From Papaver somniferum (taxonomy: Eukaryota; Streptophyta; Magnoliopsida; Ranunculales; Papaveraceae), in assembly GCF_003573695.1 (NCBI RefSeq), contig NC_039359.1:158340210-158404209 (forward strand): a stretch of DNA of 64,000 nucleotides, written 5' to 3'. Shown piece by piece: positions 43,775 through 54,489 of this stretch. Below the pieces are notes generated by a model. That model ran no database searches, had not been told where the DNA came from, and worked only from the letters and a program-made list of their open reading frames with translations. The first letter of the stretch is position 1. The number at the start of each line of letters is the position of its first letter. Both the position numbers and the translations under genes were made by a program.

Positions 43775-44857
43775 GGGGGTCACTTTAGTGCTAATAAGAC
43801 TGCTGCTAAGATATTGCAGTGTGGATACTATTGGCCTTCGTTGTTTAAAGACTCCCACAGTTACTGTGTAACTTGTGAACGTTGCCAGAAATTAGGAACC
43901 ATTTCCCGTAGGAACATGATTCCCTTGAACCCTATTTTAGTTGTCGAGGTCTTTGATGTGTGGGGTATTGACTTTGTGGGTCCGTTTCCTAATTCTTTTG
44001 GTAACCTATACATCCTTGTCGATGTAGACTATGTCTCTAAGTGGATTGAGGCGGTTGCGTGTAAAACCAATGACCATAGGATTGTGATTGATTTCTTGAA
44101 AAATAATATTCTTACACGTTTTGGTACACCACGAGCTATAATTAGTGATGGTGGGTCGCACTTTTTTAATGGATCTTTTAGGCTTTTGATGAAGAAATAT
44201 GGTATTACACATAAGGTAGCTACCTCGTATCATCCACAGACTAGTGGTCAGGTTGAGGTTTCCAATAGGGAGATAAAACATATATTAGAGAAAACAGTTA
44301 ATCCTAATCAGAAAGACTGGTCGTCAAGTCTTACTGATGCCTTATGGGCTTACCGTACTGCGATTAAGACCCCCATTGGAATGTCGCCTTATCGGCTTGT
44401 GTATGGCAAGGGATGTCACTTACCTGTCGAGTTAGAACATAGAGCTTATTGGGTTGTTAAGCAGCTAAACTTTTCTCTTGACAAGGCAGGAGCCCATACG
44501 AAACTCCAGCTCAATGAGTTGGACGAGATTCGTATTGATGCTTACGATAGTGCGAAGGAGTATAAGAACAAAATGAAACTTGTGCATGATAGAAATATTT
44601 TAAGGAAGTCATTTTCTCCAGGTCAAAAAGTTCTTCTGTATGATACCCGCTTGCATCTTTTCCTTGGGAAGTTACGTTCTCGGTGGGCGGGTCCTTTTAT
44701 TGTTCGCACTGTCTTTCCTCATGGAGCTGTTGAGATCGCTACACCAGATGGTAATAGTTCTTCGAAGGTTAACGGTCAGAGATTGAAACCGTTTTTAGAG
44801 CCCTTTCCAACAGGTGATGTTGAGGAGGTCCCTCTGGAGGACCATGTTTACCCTTGA
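43775..44857 (+). CDS. Element F integrase
   Basis: Continues in the pol frame after the TGA. It has an HHCC zinc domain (His in GGHFSANKT, then CVTCERCQK), then a DDE core: GIDFVGPFP with Asp, [13 protein letters not shown] with Asp, and [17 protein letters not shown] with Glu. The C-terminal part is [40 protein letters not shown]. No chromodomain is seen, consistent with Athila/Tat. The frame stops at 44,857. Integrase inserts the cDNA; the 5-bp duplications in the window match this enzyme class. Confidence 0.92.
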   Translation, partial: GGHFSANKTAAKILQCGYYWPSLFKDSHSYCVTCERCQKLGTISRRNMIPLNPILVVEVFDVWGIDFVGPFPNSFGNLYILVDVDYVSKWIEAVACKTNDHRIVIDFLKNNILTRFGTPRAIISDGGSHFFNGSFRLLMKKYGITHKVATSYHPQTSGQVEVSNREIKHILEKTVNPNQKDWSSSLTDALWAYRTAIKTPIGMSPYRLVYGKGCHLPVELEHRAYWVVKQLNFSLDKAGAHTKLQLNELDEIRIDAYDSAKEYKNKMKLVHDRNILRKSFSPGQKVLLYDTRLHLFLGKLRSRWAGPFIVRTVFPHGAVEIATPDGNSSSKVNGQRLKPFLEPFPTGDVEEVPLEDHVYP

Positions 44858-45879
44858 TTGACCATCGAGGCGATTGTATGTTTTATATTAGTTTTTGATT
44901 TCTCTCTTCACCCAGGTACTATCTTTCCGACTTCTCTCTTTACTGATTCCTCATGTTACTTTACTTTTTGGTATTGTTCTTTCATAAGAAACATTGAGTA
45001 CAATGTTAGATTTAAGTTTGGGGGTGGGGAAGAAACTTTTTGTTAGCTTTTAGTTGCAATAAATAAACTCCAGAGCCTAGAAATTTATGTTTATTAAGGT
45101 TGGCACTAACCGATCTAAGTGGATGGGAACATTTTGATTGTAGGAGTTGAGGAACCAATCTGATTATATGGAAACATCTAGAAGAGTCTATTCATAAAAG
45201 CACAAAGCTCAGGTGTTAGAAAAGAAAACATGGTAGTTTCGCCATATCCTCGTGATGGAAACATCGAAAGAATCCTGATAACTTCTTTTTTTTGTTTTTA
45301 CCATTACTAGGGTTAAATAGAGTGACTGAGATGAAAAAAAAAATTGAGACCAGACCACCAGACCAACCGGAATAAATACAATAAAGTCGACCACTGGTAC
45401 CCTTATATATGCCAGCTGAGTTGACCTAGAGTTAGGATTATCGACCACTGGTTCCCTTGTATTTGCCAGTGTGTTGATATTAGTCCAGACCAGTATCTCA
45501 GTCCATTAGGATAGGTTCACCTTAGTCAACATCATCCACATTTTTCTCTCCATCCATCTTCTTAATCTATCCATGTGATTGGTTGACTCCGGTTTATGAT
45601 GTCCAGAAACTATCTGAGTAGAGCTCTGTCACTTTATATGAATTTTAATATGTTTGAGTGCAAACTCGTGTACAACAATTGGAATTTCGCATCAGGATAC
45701 TTCCTCATGTAGTCAATAAGTATGCCAACCAAGGAGATTCTTTAGTGCCTTCCAAGGTTCTGCACAGATAGCTAGGGTCTGGAGTAATGGTTTTGTGGGC
45801 ACACCTCTGGTAAACCCTCCCGATATTAACTCGGTTTTATTTATTTTTTATTAGTTTTGCTCGAGGACTAGCAAATAAT
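44858..45879 (+). other. Element F 3' noncoding region
   Basis: About 1 kb with no env-like frame. A direct duplication is visible around 45,387 and 45,443 (TCGACCACTGGT followed by CCCTT and TGCCAG). It ends at the purine tract. Confidence 0.75.
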
Positions 45880-45894
45880 AAGTTTGGGGGTATT
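45880..45894 (+). promoter_or_regulatory. Polypurine tract of element F
   Basis: AAGTTTGGGGGTATT immediately before the 3' LTR; the G run is typical of this gypsy clade. Confidence 0.85.
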
Positions 45895-47422
45895 TGATAG
45901 ACGCATTTATGTGTCTAATTTGTCCTCAATGTTTCGTATTGTTGGCACTCGTTTTCGTCCTTATTATGGTGTTTTGTGTATTTTTAGGTATTTTTGGAAA
46001 ATAAATATTGTTGGAAAAATCGGCTCGAAAAATCACTCGGAACACCCCCGGAGGACACTTGCTATACGGAGCCCAGATTTGGCTAAGGGGCACCTCAATT
46101 ACTAAGAGGCACCCCAAAAAGGCATTTGTTATTCGCACCCCACATATGGTTAGGGGGACACCATCTTCTTCATTTGAAACTTAAAAATTGGCGGGAAAAA
46201 TGTGGCAGCTCTCTGAGAATGTTTCGATCAAAATTTGAAGATGTTCTAGGTGGACTAAAGGGCTGAAACTTCATGGGTAGTTGTGATATGTCATAAAAGA
46301 GCTGGTATGGGTGTTTGTTGCGATCAAATTTGGCTGGAAAACCCGTGACAAGGAATCAGGGCAGCCCGTACATGAGAAGAATAGTTCACGGGTTTTGGAA
46401 GATTTATGCGTGTTCTGCTCGTGTATGATGACTCTAGCAACACTCTAGACCGTGAAGAAGATAAATGAGGAGATTTTGCAGTTGTAGAAACACGTGAGAA
46501 GCTAAAACAGGGAAGAAAATATTCCCAGAATATTTTTCTTCACTGCCGAGTTTAATAAAAATTTGTGAGAGTTATGGCGTGATATTTTGCTGCTGTTGAC
46601 TATATATAGGGTGAGGGGATCATAGAGAAGGGGGACGGAGAGATTGGGAGAGAAAAAGAGCACCACAGAGCGAAAAATCAAATTTGCAGAGCTGCCATTT
46701 CTGCTGCTGCAAAACTGAAGAACACGAAGAACGGACCTGCACCGCAGTCTTTTTTGAACAGTGACAACAACTCATTCTGTGGGTCGCAGTTTACAGGCAG
46801 ACTTAAAAACGCAACAGCAACAGTAACGGCTCTTTGTAACGGTTTTTGCAACAGTTATAAGCGTTGCAAACCCGATTTTTATTGTAATTCTCCCTTATTC
46901 ATCATTTATAACCCTTTGAGCATAAATGAAATCAACATTTGAGCGTGTTTCCAACATGATGAGCGGCTAATTCTCTCGTAACCAAGGAAATGGATGAAGC
47001 TATTCACACATGAACAATGGGTAACTATTTCATTTTCTCTAATATTTAATTATAATTCACTCAATCACTGCTTTTGCAGAGTTCTTAAAAGTTTACATAA
47101 TTTTCTTCATTAGTTGTGATTCAATTAGATAGGTTATGCGTTGGTTAGATAATCTATGCTTAGGGGATACAATTAATTTTTGAGAATATGTATGATTATT
47201 TGTGGATTAAGAAATAAAGGATTAAAAGGATAATTAGAGTTATGAAATATTTGACATCATTCATGTGTAATAGTGGTTTCTAGTGTCTTGGTTATTTTCC
47301 AATCACTTGAAATCAATTTTGAGTTAAGTTTTCTATATTTTTAAGTTCTATTAAGTCTAGAATTCATTGCCTTCACAAGCCTCAACGAACTCTTTACTAC
47401 AACATCATTGAAAATACCATCA
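45895..47422 (+). repeat. 3' LTR of element F
   Basis: 1,528 bases, near-identical to 36,755-38,284 apart from scattered substitutions. TATATATAGG is at 46,601-46,610. It ends CCATCA before the CGGGA duplication. Confidence 0.93.
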
Positions 47423-47427
47423 CGGGA

Positions 47428-47932
47428 GACTGATTGGGGTTCAACTATAGTCCAGTCCGAAGTTAGCTTGGATTAGGCTAGTGTCTGTAGCGGCTTAATA
47501 AAGTGTGTATTCAATCTGGACTAGGTCCCGGGGTTTTTCTGCATTTGTGGTTTCCTCATTAACAAAACTTCTGGTGTCTGTGTTATTTCTTTTCCGCATT
47601 ATATTGTTTCTCTTTATAATTGAAATAATACAGGTTTTGCGTTAAATATCATCAATTGGAAATCCAACCTTTGGTTGTTGATTGATATTGATTGATCCTT
47701 GGACATTGGTCTTTAATACCATCCAAGTTATCTTTCTTTGATAAAGACTCGCAGATTTCCATTTGCTTGAGTAAAGATCAAATTGAGAGATTGAGATATA
47801 AACTCTTTGATATATCTTTCGATTGATTGAGTCTAACTGTCTAGTTGATTCTCATAAAAAGTATATTGGAGTTTGTCCATACAGATTGCTAAGCGAAATA
47901 TTGGGTGATGTTTTTAGACCCGCGCTCTTTCA
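47428..47932 (+). repeat. 3' LTR of B, final part
   Basis: Resumes with GACTGATTGGGGTTC, the LTR text interrupted at 36,754, and ends CTCTTTCA at 47,932, followed by GAAAG. Confidence 0.92.
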
Positions 47933-47937
47933 GAAAG

Positions 47938-48319
47938 GACAAGGAGCATTCCGTAGTAACAAAGGTGTTTCTTTAGACTCAAATTCTTCTAACTTGTGAG
48001 TGTCCTTGAGGAATGGGCCTGAGATTATCTCTGAAACTATCTAAAAAATCTCTCTTATTCCTGGAAACACGCTTAGAACCAATATTATAGACTTTGGATT
48101 TGCATGGTACAAGATTCCACACAATTGTCTGTGAAGTTGATCTAACTCATCATCCAATATCTTTTTCCAAGAGAGGTTGTTTAGAGTTGTATCAACATTT
48201 TCTGGTTCTAATTGAGAAGAATAACAACCAAGCGGAAGTTCTCCTTTTGTTCTGATTGTAGAGTCTACTCCTCTTTTAGAAACTATAGACGACACATAAA
48301 GTGGAGAATCGCCTAGCAC
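47938..48319 (-). pseudogene. Element A: linker and RT-start remnant
   Basis: The minus strand reads GVDSTIRTKGELPLGCYSSQ, EPENVDTTLNNLSW, DDELDQLHRQ and, in shifted frames, NIGSKRVFRNKRD and LRPIPQGHSQ. These match in order the linker and RT beginning of element A2 at 59,340-59,080 (EPRNIDEALKDPFW, NIVGTKWIFKNKSD, ARPVAQGYSQ). Element B inserted about where FAPVARL should follow. The frame joins the gag remnant above it across one stop, so protease and integrase were deleted before B arrived. Confidence 0.7.
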
Positions 48320-48352
48320 ATGTATAAAAATACCACAACAACTGTCACTACA

Positions 48353-48856
48353 CTATTGATGGTAAGAGGTGGAACACAAGACAAGGTTACTCATATTATC
48401 AGTACTTTTCTGTTTGGAATTTCCTGACAGAATTGTATGTCCTTTTTGAGTAACACAAGGTTGCAAGGTATTCTTGCAAGGATTACTTTCAGCCTCCAGA
48501 CTCCTTAAAGAAGGAATACAGTCTTGTTGAGGATGATCGGATGAGCATCCATATAAGCTAGACCCTTGACATTTGTCTGAGTGGTTACTAGTCACATCAG
48601 TTTTCTCAACAAGCGATCGTTGAACATTATCTGAATGGTGACAATTCTTCAGAAAGGAACAACTGGATTCTCTCAGATTCAATGAGAGACTCTTACTGGA
48701 TACCAAATCCTTAAGTGTTGCAAGTTCTGCAACAAGACCAGAATGGATCCGGATTTGTTCTTCCAATCTCTTTTGAAGAGTAACCAGTTTATCAGTATTT
48801 TTCTTGCGGTTGTTTTTCAAACCTGGTGGAGCGTTAATTGAGACTTTATTGTCCAT
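48353..48856 (-). CDS. Element A gag N-terminal remnant
   Basis: A frame of 167 residues from ATG at 48,856, about 50 bases inside the primer site. It has MDNKVSINAPPGLKNNRKKN, then KLVTLQKRLEEQIRIHSGLV, which fits a coiled coil, and a Ser-rich tail. It aligns with A2's 61,324-61,049 frame and continues like A2's 60,985 frame (SSDHPQQ, HTILSGNSKQK). It has no CCHC knuckle and no capsid core. The stop at 48,353 is followed in frame by the linker remnant. Confidence 0.7.
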   Translation of the reverse strand: MDNKVSINAPPGLKNNRKKNTDKLVTLQKRLEEQIRIHSGLVAELATLKDLVSSKSLSLNLRESSCSFLKNCHHSDNVQRSLVEKTDVTSNHSDKCQGSSLYGCSSDHPQQDCIPSLRSLEAESNPCKNTLQPCVTQKGHTILSGNSKQKSTDNMSNLVLCSTSYHQ

Positions 48857-48908
48857 ATAGTCAGATCGCTACAAACACAGACTTTTGAGGTCTTAAACGT
48901 GTTTGCCT

Positions 48909-48920
48909 GCTCTGTTACCA
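48909..48920 (-). promoter_or_regulatory. Primer binding site of element A (one mismatch)
   Basis: TGGTAACAGAGC on the minus strand; the family form is TGGTATCAGAGC. Confidence 0.85.
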
Positions 48921-48922
48921 AT

Positions 48923-51333
48923 TGAAAAAGCGGGGGTATAACAACACCACCCAATATTGCGCTTAGCAATCTGTATGGACTAACTCTGAAATACTTTGCT
49001 AGAGAATCAACTAGACAGTCAGACTCAATCTAGATAAAAGTATCTCAAGGAGTTAATATATCTCTCTTCATTTGATTTTTACTCAAGTTAAAAACAATAG
49101 CGAGTCTTTATCAAATACAAGGAATAACTTGGACGGTACCAAATACCAAAGTCCAAGGATCAATCAATATTAATCAACAACCAAAGGTCGGATTTCCAAT
49201 TGATGATCACGAACGCACAACCTGTATTATTTCAATTATATAACAAATATAATGCGGAAAAGAAATAACACAGACACCAGAAGTTTTGTTAACGAGGAAA
49301 CCGCAAATGCAGAAAAACCGCGGGACCTAGTCCAGATTGAATACATACTGTATTAAGCCGATACAGACACTAGCCTACTATAAGCTAACTTCGGACTGGA
49401 CTATAATTGAACCCCAATCAGTCTCCCACCGATCCAAGATACAGTTGTACTCCTACGCCTCTGATTCCAGCAAGATACTGCGCACTTGATTTCCTTAGCT
49501 GATCTCACCCACAACCAAGAGTTGCTACGACCCAAAATCGCAGACTTGATAATAAACAAATCTGTCTCACACAGAAAAGTCTATCAAAGGATAAATCTGT
49601 CTCCCATAGAAGAACCCTAGGTTTTTGTTCGGTCTTATGATATGAAATCAAGGTGAACACGAACCAATTGATAATCCGGTCTTATATTCCCGAAGAACAT
49701 CCTAGATTAATCAATCACCTCTCTAAAATCCTTCCTGACTACATAGGCGGTTTGTCGAGGAATCACATACAGTGAGACGAAGATGTTTGTGACTTCTTTA
49801 TCTTGCCTATCGGGGAACTCTCATGATCTCAAGAAATCAATAGATTGTACTCGTACGATAGAAGATGCAAGATCAGATCACACAACTACGATAAAAGTAG
49901 TATCGGTCTGCCTTCACAATCCCAATGAAGTCTTTAAGTCTTTAACCTGGTTTTAGAGAAGAAAACCAAAGGTTAAAGGAGAATTGACTCTAGCGAGCGC
50001 ACTAGTATCACACAAACGTGTGGGGATTGGTTTTGCACAATGCTAGATGTCTCCTTTATATAGCCTTCAAATCAGGGTTTTGTCTTAGTTACAAAGCAAT
50101 CAACATTCACCGTTAGATGAAAACCTGATTTATATTCAAGCTAATATTTCTCAACCGTTAGATCGAAAACTTAGCTTGTCACACACACTTGGGTAGACGT
50201 TTATTGGGTTTGCGAAAACCATGCCCAAACGTTTACGTGTATGTTGGTTCAACATAGTAACCCAAAAGGTTAACCATATGAGCATTTCATATTAACCTTG
50301 TTCTTCTTCACCATAACTAGTTCAATTCACTCAAATGAACTAGTTAGAGAGTTGTTCAATTGCTATGAGATCTTATGTAACTACACAAGACACAATTGAA
50401 ACAAAAATGATTTGATTGAATCGGCTCATGAACTTTATAGACACGATTTTCATAAAGCATTCCTTAGTAATTTAAGTTTCATGTTCAGAGCACATCTTTA
50501 GATCATAACCACTTAAGCTCACAAATAAGTTTGCGGACTTAAGGCAACCGGCAGAGTTTCCAAACTCAGCAGAAAATCTCGGCAAAGATACTTCCGCCAG
50601 TTCGCGGAATAGGTTCGTGGACTGAATTCTCGGACTAACACGCACACGAGTTTTTGGAAAATCCCAGCAGAAATTCTCGGTAAGAGAACTTCCATCATTT
50701 CGCGGACTGGGTTCGCGGACTTGGCAAAGCCAATTCCTCCGTTTTCTCTCAATCAAAAAAGTTTGAAAACTTTGGATTAAGGAATACATGGTTATGTAAT
50801 CTAAACTCTCATTCCAATCATTGAGACATTCTCAGAGGATGTTATATAGCCGTTATTCACAGACCGTTTCACTTCAGAGCAATTCTCAAAGTAATTGAAA
50901 CTTTTCATGACTTTCGTCACTAGGTGAAGATAAACTTGATCAAAGCGAAACGCTTTACCAACACATGATTTCGAGATATAGATAGGCGAGATATACTCGG
51001 CTCAAAATATGAAATGTGTATGATCCAGTCTATATAGCATACGACTTTTATCCCATATGAAGTAGGAGATAAAAGAGACATACTTTTGAGTGATATATAA
51101 CTTCAAGTCTCCACATACCTTTTTTTTGATGAAGTTCCATGGTTCCTTGAGTATATCTTCGTCGTTGTATGATGAATCGCACTGAATTCCTTGAGCTCAA
51201 CTACACTTTTTTATCCTAGTCCGAGAATTAGATATGTAGACTAGAATTCAAGACTCATAGTTTTGATCACTAACATTGACAAACATGCTTGAGATATCAA
51301 CGCATGCGAGGACGACCGAGCTATGCTCTAACA
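48923..51333 (-). repeat. 5' LTR of element A
   Basis: 2,411 bases from CGCTTTTTCA end (48,923) to TGTTAGAGCATAGCTCGG start (51,333), minus strand. TATATAAAGG is at 50,053-50,062. The U3 array of GTTCGCGGAC-like sites is at about 50,525-50,735, partly decayed at CG positions. Confidence 0.92.
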
Positions 51334-51339
51334 CTGACG

Positions 51340-51772
51340 GTTAAGTTTTTTGACAAGTAAAAGATGTCAACATCTTTACAATTTTATTTTTAGGGAATAT
51401 GCAAGATTTCTTAACATGTCTAGTTTGTTCACACTTGAAACAAAACTTACAAGTGTCGGAAAAATGCAAGGTATTCATGATCATCGGAAGACGTTGCAAG
51501 AATTCAAGAGTGTCTTTAACGGATAATAAGATATCATCGTCTATTGATCTTCCTTTGTTGCATTCCTTAATTAAATTGATAGATAATTTTTTAAGTCATG
51601 CATAATCTGATGACACTCTTAACAGATGTATTCTTGACTTTAATTCTTTAGGAGGAATTATTTTTTCTTTGGAATCTTCATTCTCAATCCTGAGGTTGGA
51701 GGTCTCAATAGAATTGCAACTTTCCAGAGAAGCTGAAGTCATTTTTCTAAGCAAGAATTTATGAGAAATCAT
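51340..51772 (-). pseudogene. Element C gag remnant with zinc knuckle
   Basis: On the minus strand around 51,452-51,411 the knuckle C-FK-C-EQTR-H-VKKS-C is complete, preceded by KF. Upstream text is acidic and broken by stops, starting near an ATG-like position at 51,743. The knuckle is the RNA-binding part of gag. Nothing of protease follows before element A's end at 51,333. Confidence 0.7.
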
Positions 51773-51879
51773 TTAGGAATTCTGGTTTACTTAGGTGAAC
51801 CAAAGATACTCCCCATTAGGATATGATTTAGGGATCAATCATAAACACAGACTTGTCAGGTCCTAGAGTTTTTTCCTGC

Positions 51880-51893
51880 TCTGATACCAATTG
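51880..51893 (-). promoter_or_regulatory. Primer binding site of element C
   Basis: TGGTATCAGAGCAG on the minus strand beside the LTR end CGTTTTCA. Confidence 0.88.
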
Positions 51894-52967
51894 AAAACGT
51901 AGGGGTATCAAGTGCACCACCAACTCTTTCATTTGGAAACCGATATGGACGAAACCTAATGCAGTTGCAAGTAGACCAACTGAATGATTCTTGAAAATAT
52001 GTATATGGAGTTTATATCTCTACCTTTTCTCAATCAGTATGTATATATACAAGAAGTCCGTGAACCTGATTGTTAATAAGAGTACTTGGACGATCTCAAA
52101 AATCAATATCCAATATCAATCTAGTCGTATCCAAATAATCCAATCGGAATTATACCAAGTGATTAAACTTGTTATCTATCTTTCAAGATACGAATTCTTC
52201 AAGAAACGACTCTCGTAGTCGATTAAAATTAGATGAACATATCTTCTAAGATTGAATAAGTACAACTTGCGTAAATCCAATTATAAAGATAAACAATATA
52301 ATGCGGAAAAGGAAAAATATAAGACATCAGATGTTTTGTTAACGAGAAAACCGAAACTGCATAAAAACCCCGGGAATTCGTCCAGATTTGAACACCAAAC
52401 TGTATTAAACCGATAGAGACACTAGACTATTATCAGACTTTGGAATGTAATACAGTTGAGACCAATCCACCATGCAAGTGATTCATTTATAGTCGCGCTC
52501 ATTACATCTCTTGAACCTCGTAAGGATTTACGCAAGTGATTCCCTTAGATGGCGTCTTTTACATCCTAAGAGTTACTTCAGCTGAAGTGAAGAATTTTGA
52601 TACCGATCTTCCAATAACAGTTATGCATATTTGATTTCCATTTAGATCAAAGATCAAGGTGAGTAAATCTAATTGCAATAGACAAAGTTATCAAACCTTA
52701 CGAATTTGAAACTTACGATCTTAACCATCTCTCAAGAATAATCTTCAAAAGATCAATTAAGATCAGTTTTCAGATGTCTATTTTTAGGAATCACAAAGTC
52801 TGACATGAAAAGAACTTCACGATTGTAGGATCCAAATATCGCACAATAATAAGATCTCGCGAGAATGTAGGGAAGCTTGCGAGAGAATGTAGCATGTGTG
52901 CAAATTAAGATCCAACGTGAGCCTGCGAGAACATCGTACGGTGATTCCAAAATTAGGGGAAATGTTA

Positions 52968-53400
52968 GTTGTATCCCACCACATATGAGTTGTCATCCAC
53001 TATGTAAATATCTATATAAAGAGAAAGGTAGGAGAGAGAAAAGTAACTTGTATTATTATTATCTTCTTATTCTTCCCCAAAAACCAGAGAGAGAGAGCTC
53101 CAAATACTCATTAATGGAGTCTCAATGTAATTCATATGTAATTCAATGATCATAGTGAAACCTAACCCCTTGTATTATCATGACTATGATTTCTAGATCT
53201 AAACTTATTTAATATGAAAATAAAAATAAAGATAATGAAAATAGAAAATAAGACACAAGATTTACGTGGTTCGATCAATTTGATCTACATCCACGGGGTT
53301 CGATCAATTTGATCAATTTGATCTCCAAATACTCATTAATGGAGTCTCAATGTAATTCATATGTAATTCAATGATCATAGGATTTCCTGCAACTACAACG
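52968..53400 (+). mobile_element. Probable solo LTR or small LTR element in C
   Basis: TGTTAGTTGTATCCCACC at 52,968, a TATA-like CTATATAAAG at about 53,012, and a transcript-like region follow, as in a short copia LTR. A 57-base direct repeat (CTCCAAATACTCATTAATGG and on) stands at 53,098-53,155 and 53,324-53,381. No interior genes are present, and the boundaries are uncertain. Confidence 0.45.
53098..53381. repeat. 57-bp direct repeat pair
   Basis: CTCCAAATACTCATTAATGG through AATGATCATAG occurs at 53,098-53,155 and again at 53,324-53,381 with no visible change. Another sequence with repeated GATCAATTTGATC lies between them. Confidence 0.88.
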
Positions 53401-54484
53401 ATTACTATCGATCTTTCCTGAAAGAGATTACGAAAACCTCAATAACCAAAACAAGATCAAGATACACGAACAGTCAAGGTAAAGATAGTCGGACCTGGCT
53501 TCACGCATCCCAAAAGTGAGGTTTTTTAATTATAAACCTAATTATGTCTCTCAGAGAAAAACTAGGTATATAGAGGATGACTCTAAAATCAACTAGGACA
53601 CAAAGTGTCAGGATTAAATTTCCCATTTGAAAGAAAATCTATATATATATTTTTCAAAGATCATGGGTTGCTTAAAATTCAAGCTTAGGTAACTTGGGAA
53701 TCAAGCAAACACTTTTTTATCTTGAAAATACAAAAAAAGAATATACAATATGGACCGGTTCTGGAACCGTGTAAAATTGTTGTTCGATTTGGCAAGTATG
53801 CCAAAGAACTAAAAAAAAATTGAAGTTCATCTAAACACCTAAGAGTTTAATCATGATGCACACACACAAGTGTTTGTGTGACCAGTGAAGTCTTAAAAGT
53901 CTTTGTGATTTCTAGCAATGTTAAACATATCTAAAAAATAAGTCTTTAAAACATATGCTAAAATCTGCTGGGACAGTTGGTACAACGGTTCGTGATCCGT
54001 AAGGCTAGTTCACGAGTCAGGGTAAACGGTTCGTGAACCAGGTTCGCCAACCCTACAATACTACTAAACTTAGTTGACCAAGGTTCGTGAACCGGGTTAC
54101 CCAACTGCTAGCCTAAAGTAACAACTTATAGAGTTCATTATACAACGGTCCGTGAACCATTGGTAACTGAACTCATAGTTTGCGAACTGGTTCACCAACC
54201 TTTCCTATATTTCTGAAACTCAGATATATATGGTTTGCGAACTGGTTCTCGAACATACCCTAAGCAGAAATATCAGTAGTTCTGAATTTCTCTCTTATGA
54301 TGTCTGAAGCATTACCAAGTGATAAAATCATACATGGGAAATTTTCAAATGATCCACAAATTAATTCACAAACAATAAATTGTTAGGACTAATATTATTA
54401 AGAACCGTTTAACATCTTTGTTTAAATCAAAATTTCAAGATTTTTAACAAGGCAAGCTTGACTAGAAACTTCTTCTTTGTATAT

Positions 54485-54489
54485 CTATT
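54485..54489. repeat. Target-site duplication of A2, left
   Basis: CTATT, repeated at 63,823-63,827. Confidence 0.93.

Larger units (their letters stand above)
36755..47422 (+). mobile_element. Element F: Athila/Tat-like gypsy retrotransposon
   Basis: 10,668 bases flanked by CGGGA. LTRs are 36,755-38,284 (1,530) and 45,895-47,422 (1,528), beginning TGATAGACGC and ending ATCA. The primer site is at 38,290-38,307 and the purine tract AAGTTTGGGGGTATT at 45,880-45,894. Coding order is gag, protease, RT, RNase H, integrase, which is gypsy order. Gag motifs and the PBS form place it near the Athila/Tat clade. No env frame is seen between integrase and the 3' LTR. The two LTRs are very similar, so it is the youngest or among the youngest insertions. 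It is nonetheless broken by several stops and frameshifts. Confidence 0.94.
21172..47932 (+). mobile_element. Copia element B, split by elements E and F
   Basis: A SIRE/Maximus-type LTR element on the plus strand. It starts TGTTAGAGCATAGCTCGG at 21,172 and ends CTCTTTCA at 47,932, with GAAAG on both sides. The 5' LTR is 21,172-30,304 (contains E), the primer site 30,307-30,320, the interior 30,305-34,439, and the 3' LTR 34,440-47,932 (contains F). The interior holds a gag with a CCHC knuckle and then noncoding sequence, but no protease, integrase or RT, so the element is non-autonomous. It inserted into A's interior in opposite orientation, near the RT-start remnant. Confidence 0.93.
13101..51333 (-). 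mobile_element. Copia element A, composite outer host of the nest
   Basis: A SIRE/Maximus-like Ty1/copia element on the minus strand with long LTRs: 3' LTR 13,101-18,651 and 5' LTR 48,923-51,333. It has a tRNA-iMet-type primer site at 48,909-48,920 and a polypurine tract at 18,652-18,663. Flanks are CTAAC (13,096-13,100) and CTGAC (51,334-51,338), four of five bases equal, so the target-site duplication is plausible but not proven. Its own interior is only about 3.5 kb: a gag start fused to an RT-start remnant (47,938-48,856) and a 3' frame (20,513-21,061). It lacks protease, integrase and most of RT, so it is a deletion derivative. It hosts a LINE and element B. Confidence 0.8.
51895..54489 (-). 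repeat. 5' LTR of element C, first part
   Basis: Long noncoding LTR. It contains the segment shared with 362-705 (at 53,887-54,230, with near-palindromic GGTTCGTGAACC sites) and an embedded LTR-like insert near 52,968-53,400. The other part resumes at 63,828 beyond A2. Confidence 0.7.

Noticed and set aside
44858..45879. env-like gene after integrase in F
   Set aside because: No frame over 62 codons with a signal peptide or membrane segment is supported here.
45884..46105. Frames at the start of both F LTRs (also 36,741-36,965)
   Set aside because: They read LTR sequence, begin at the LTR edge and occur in both copies because the LTRs are identical.
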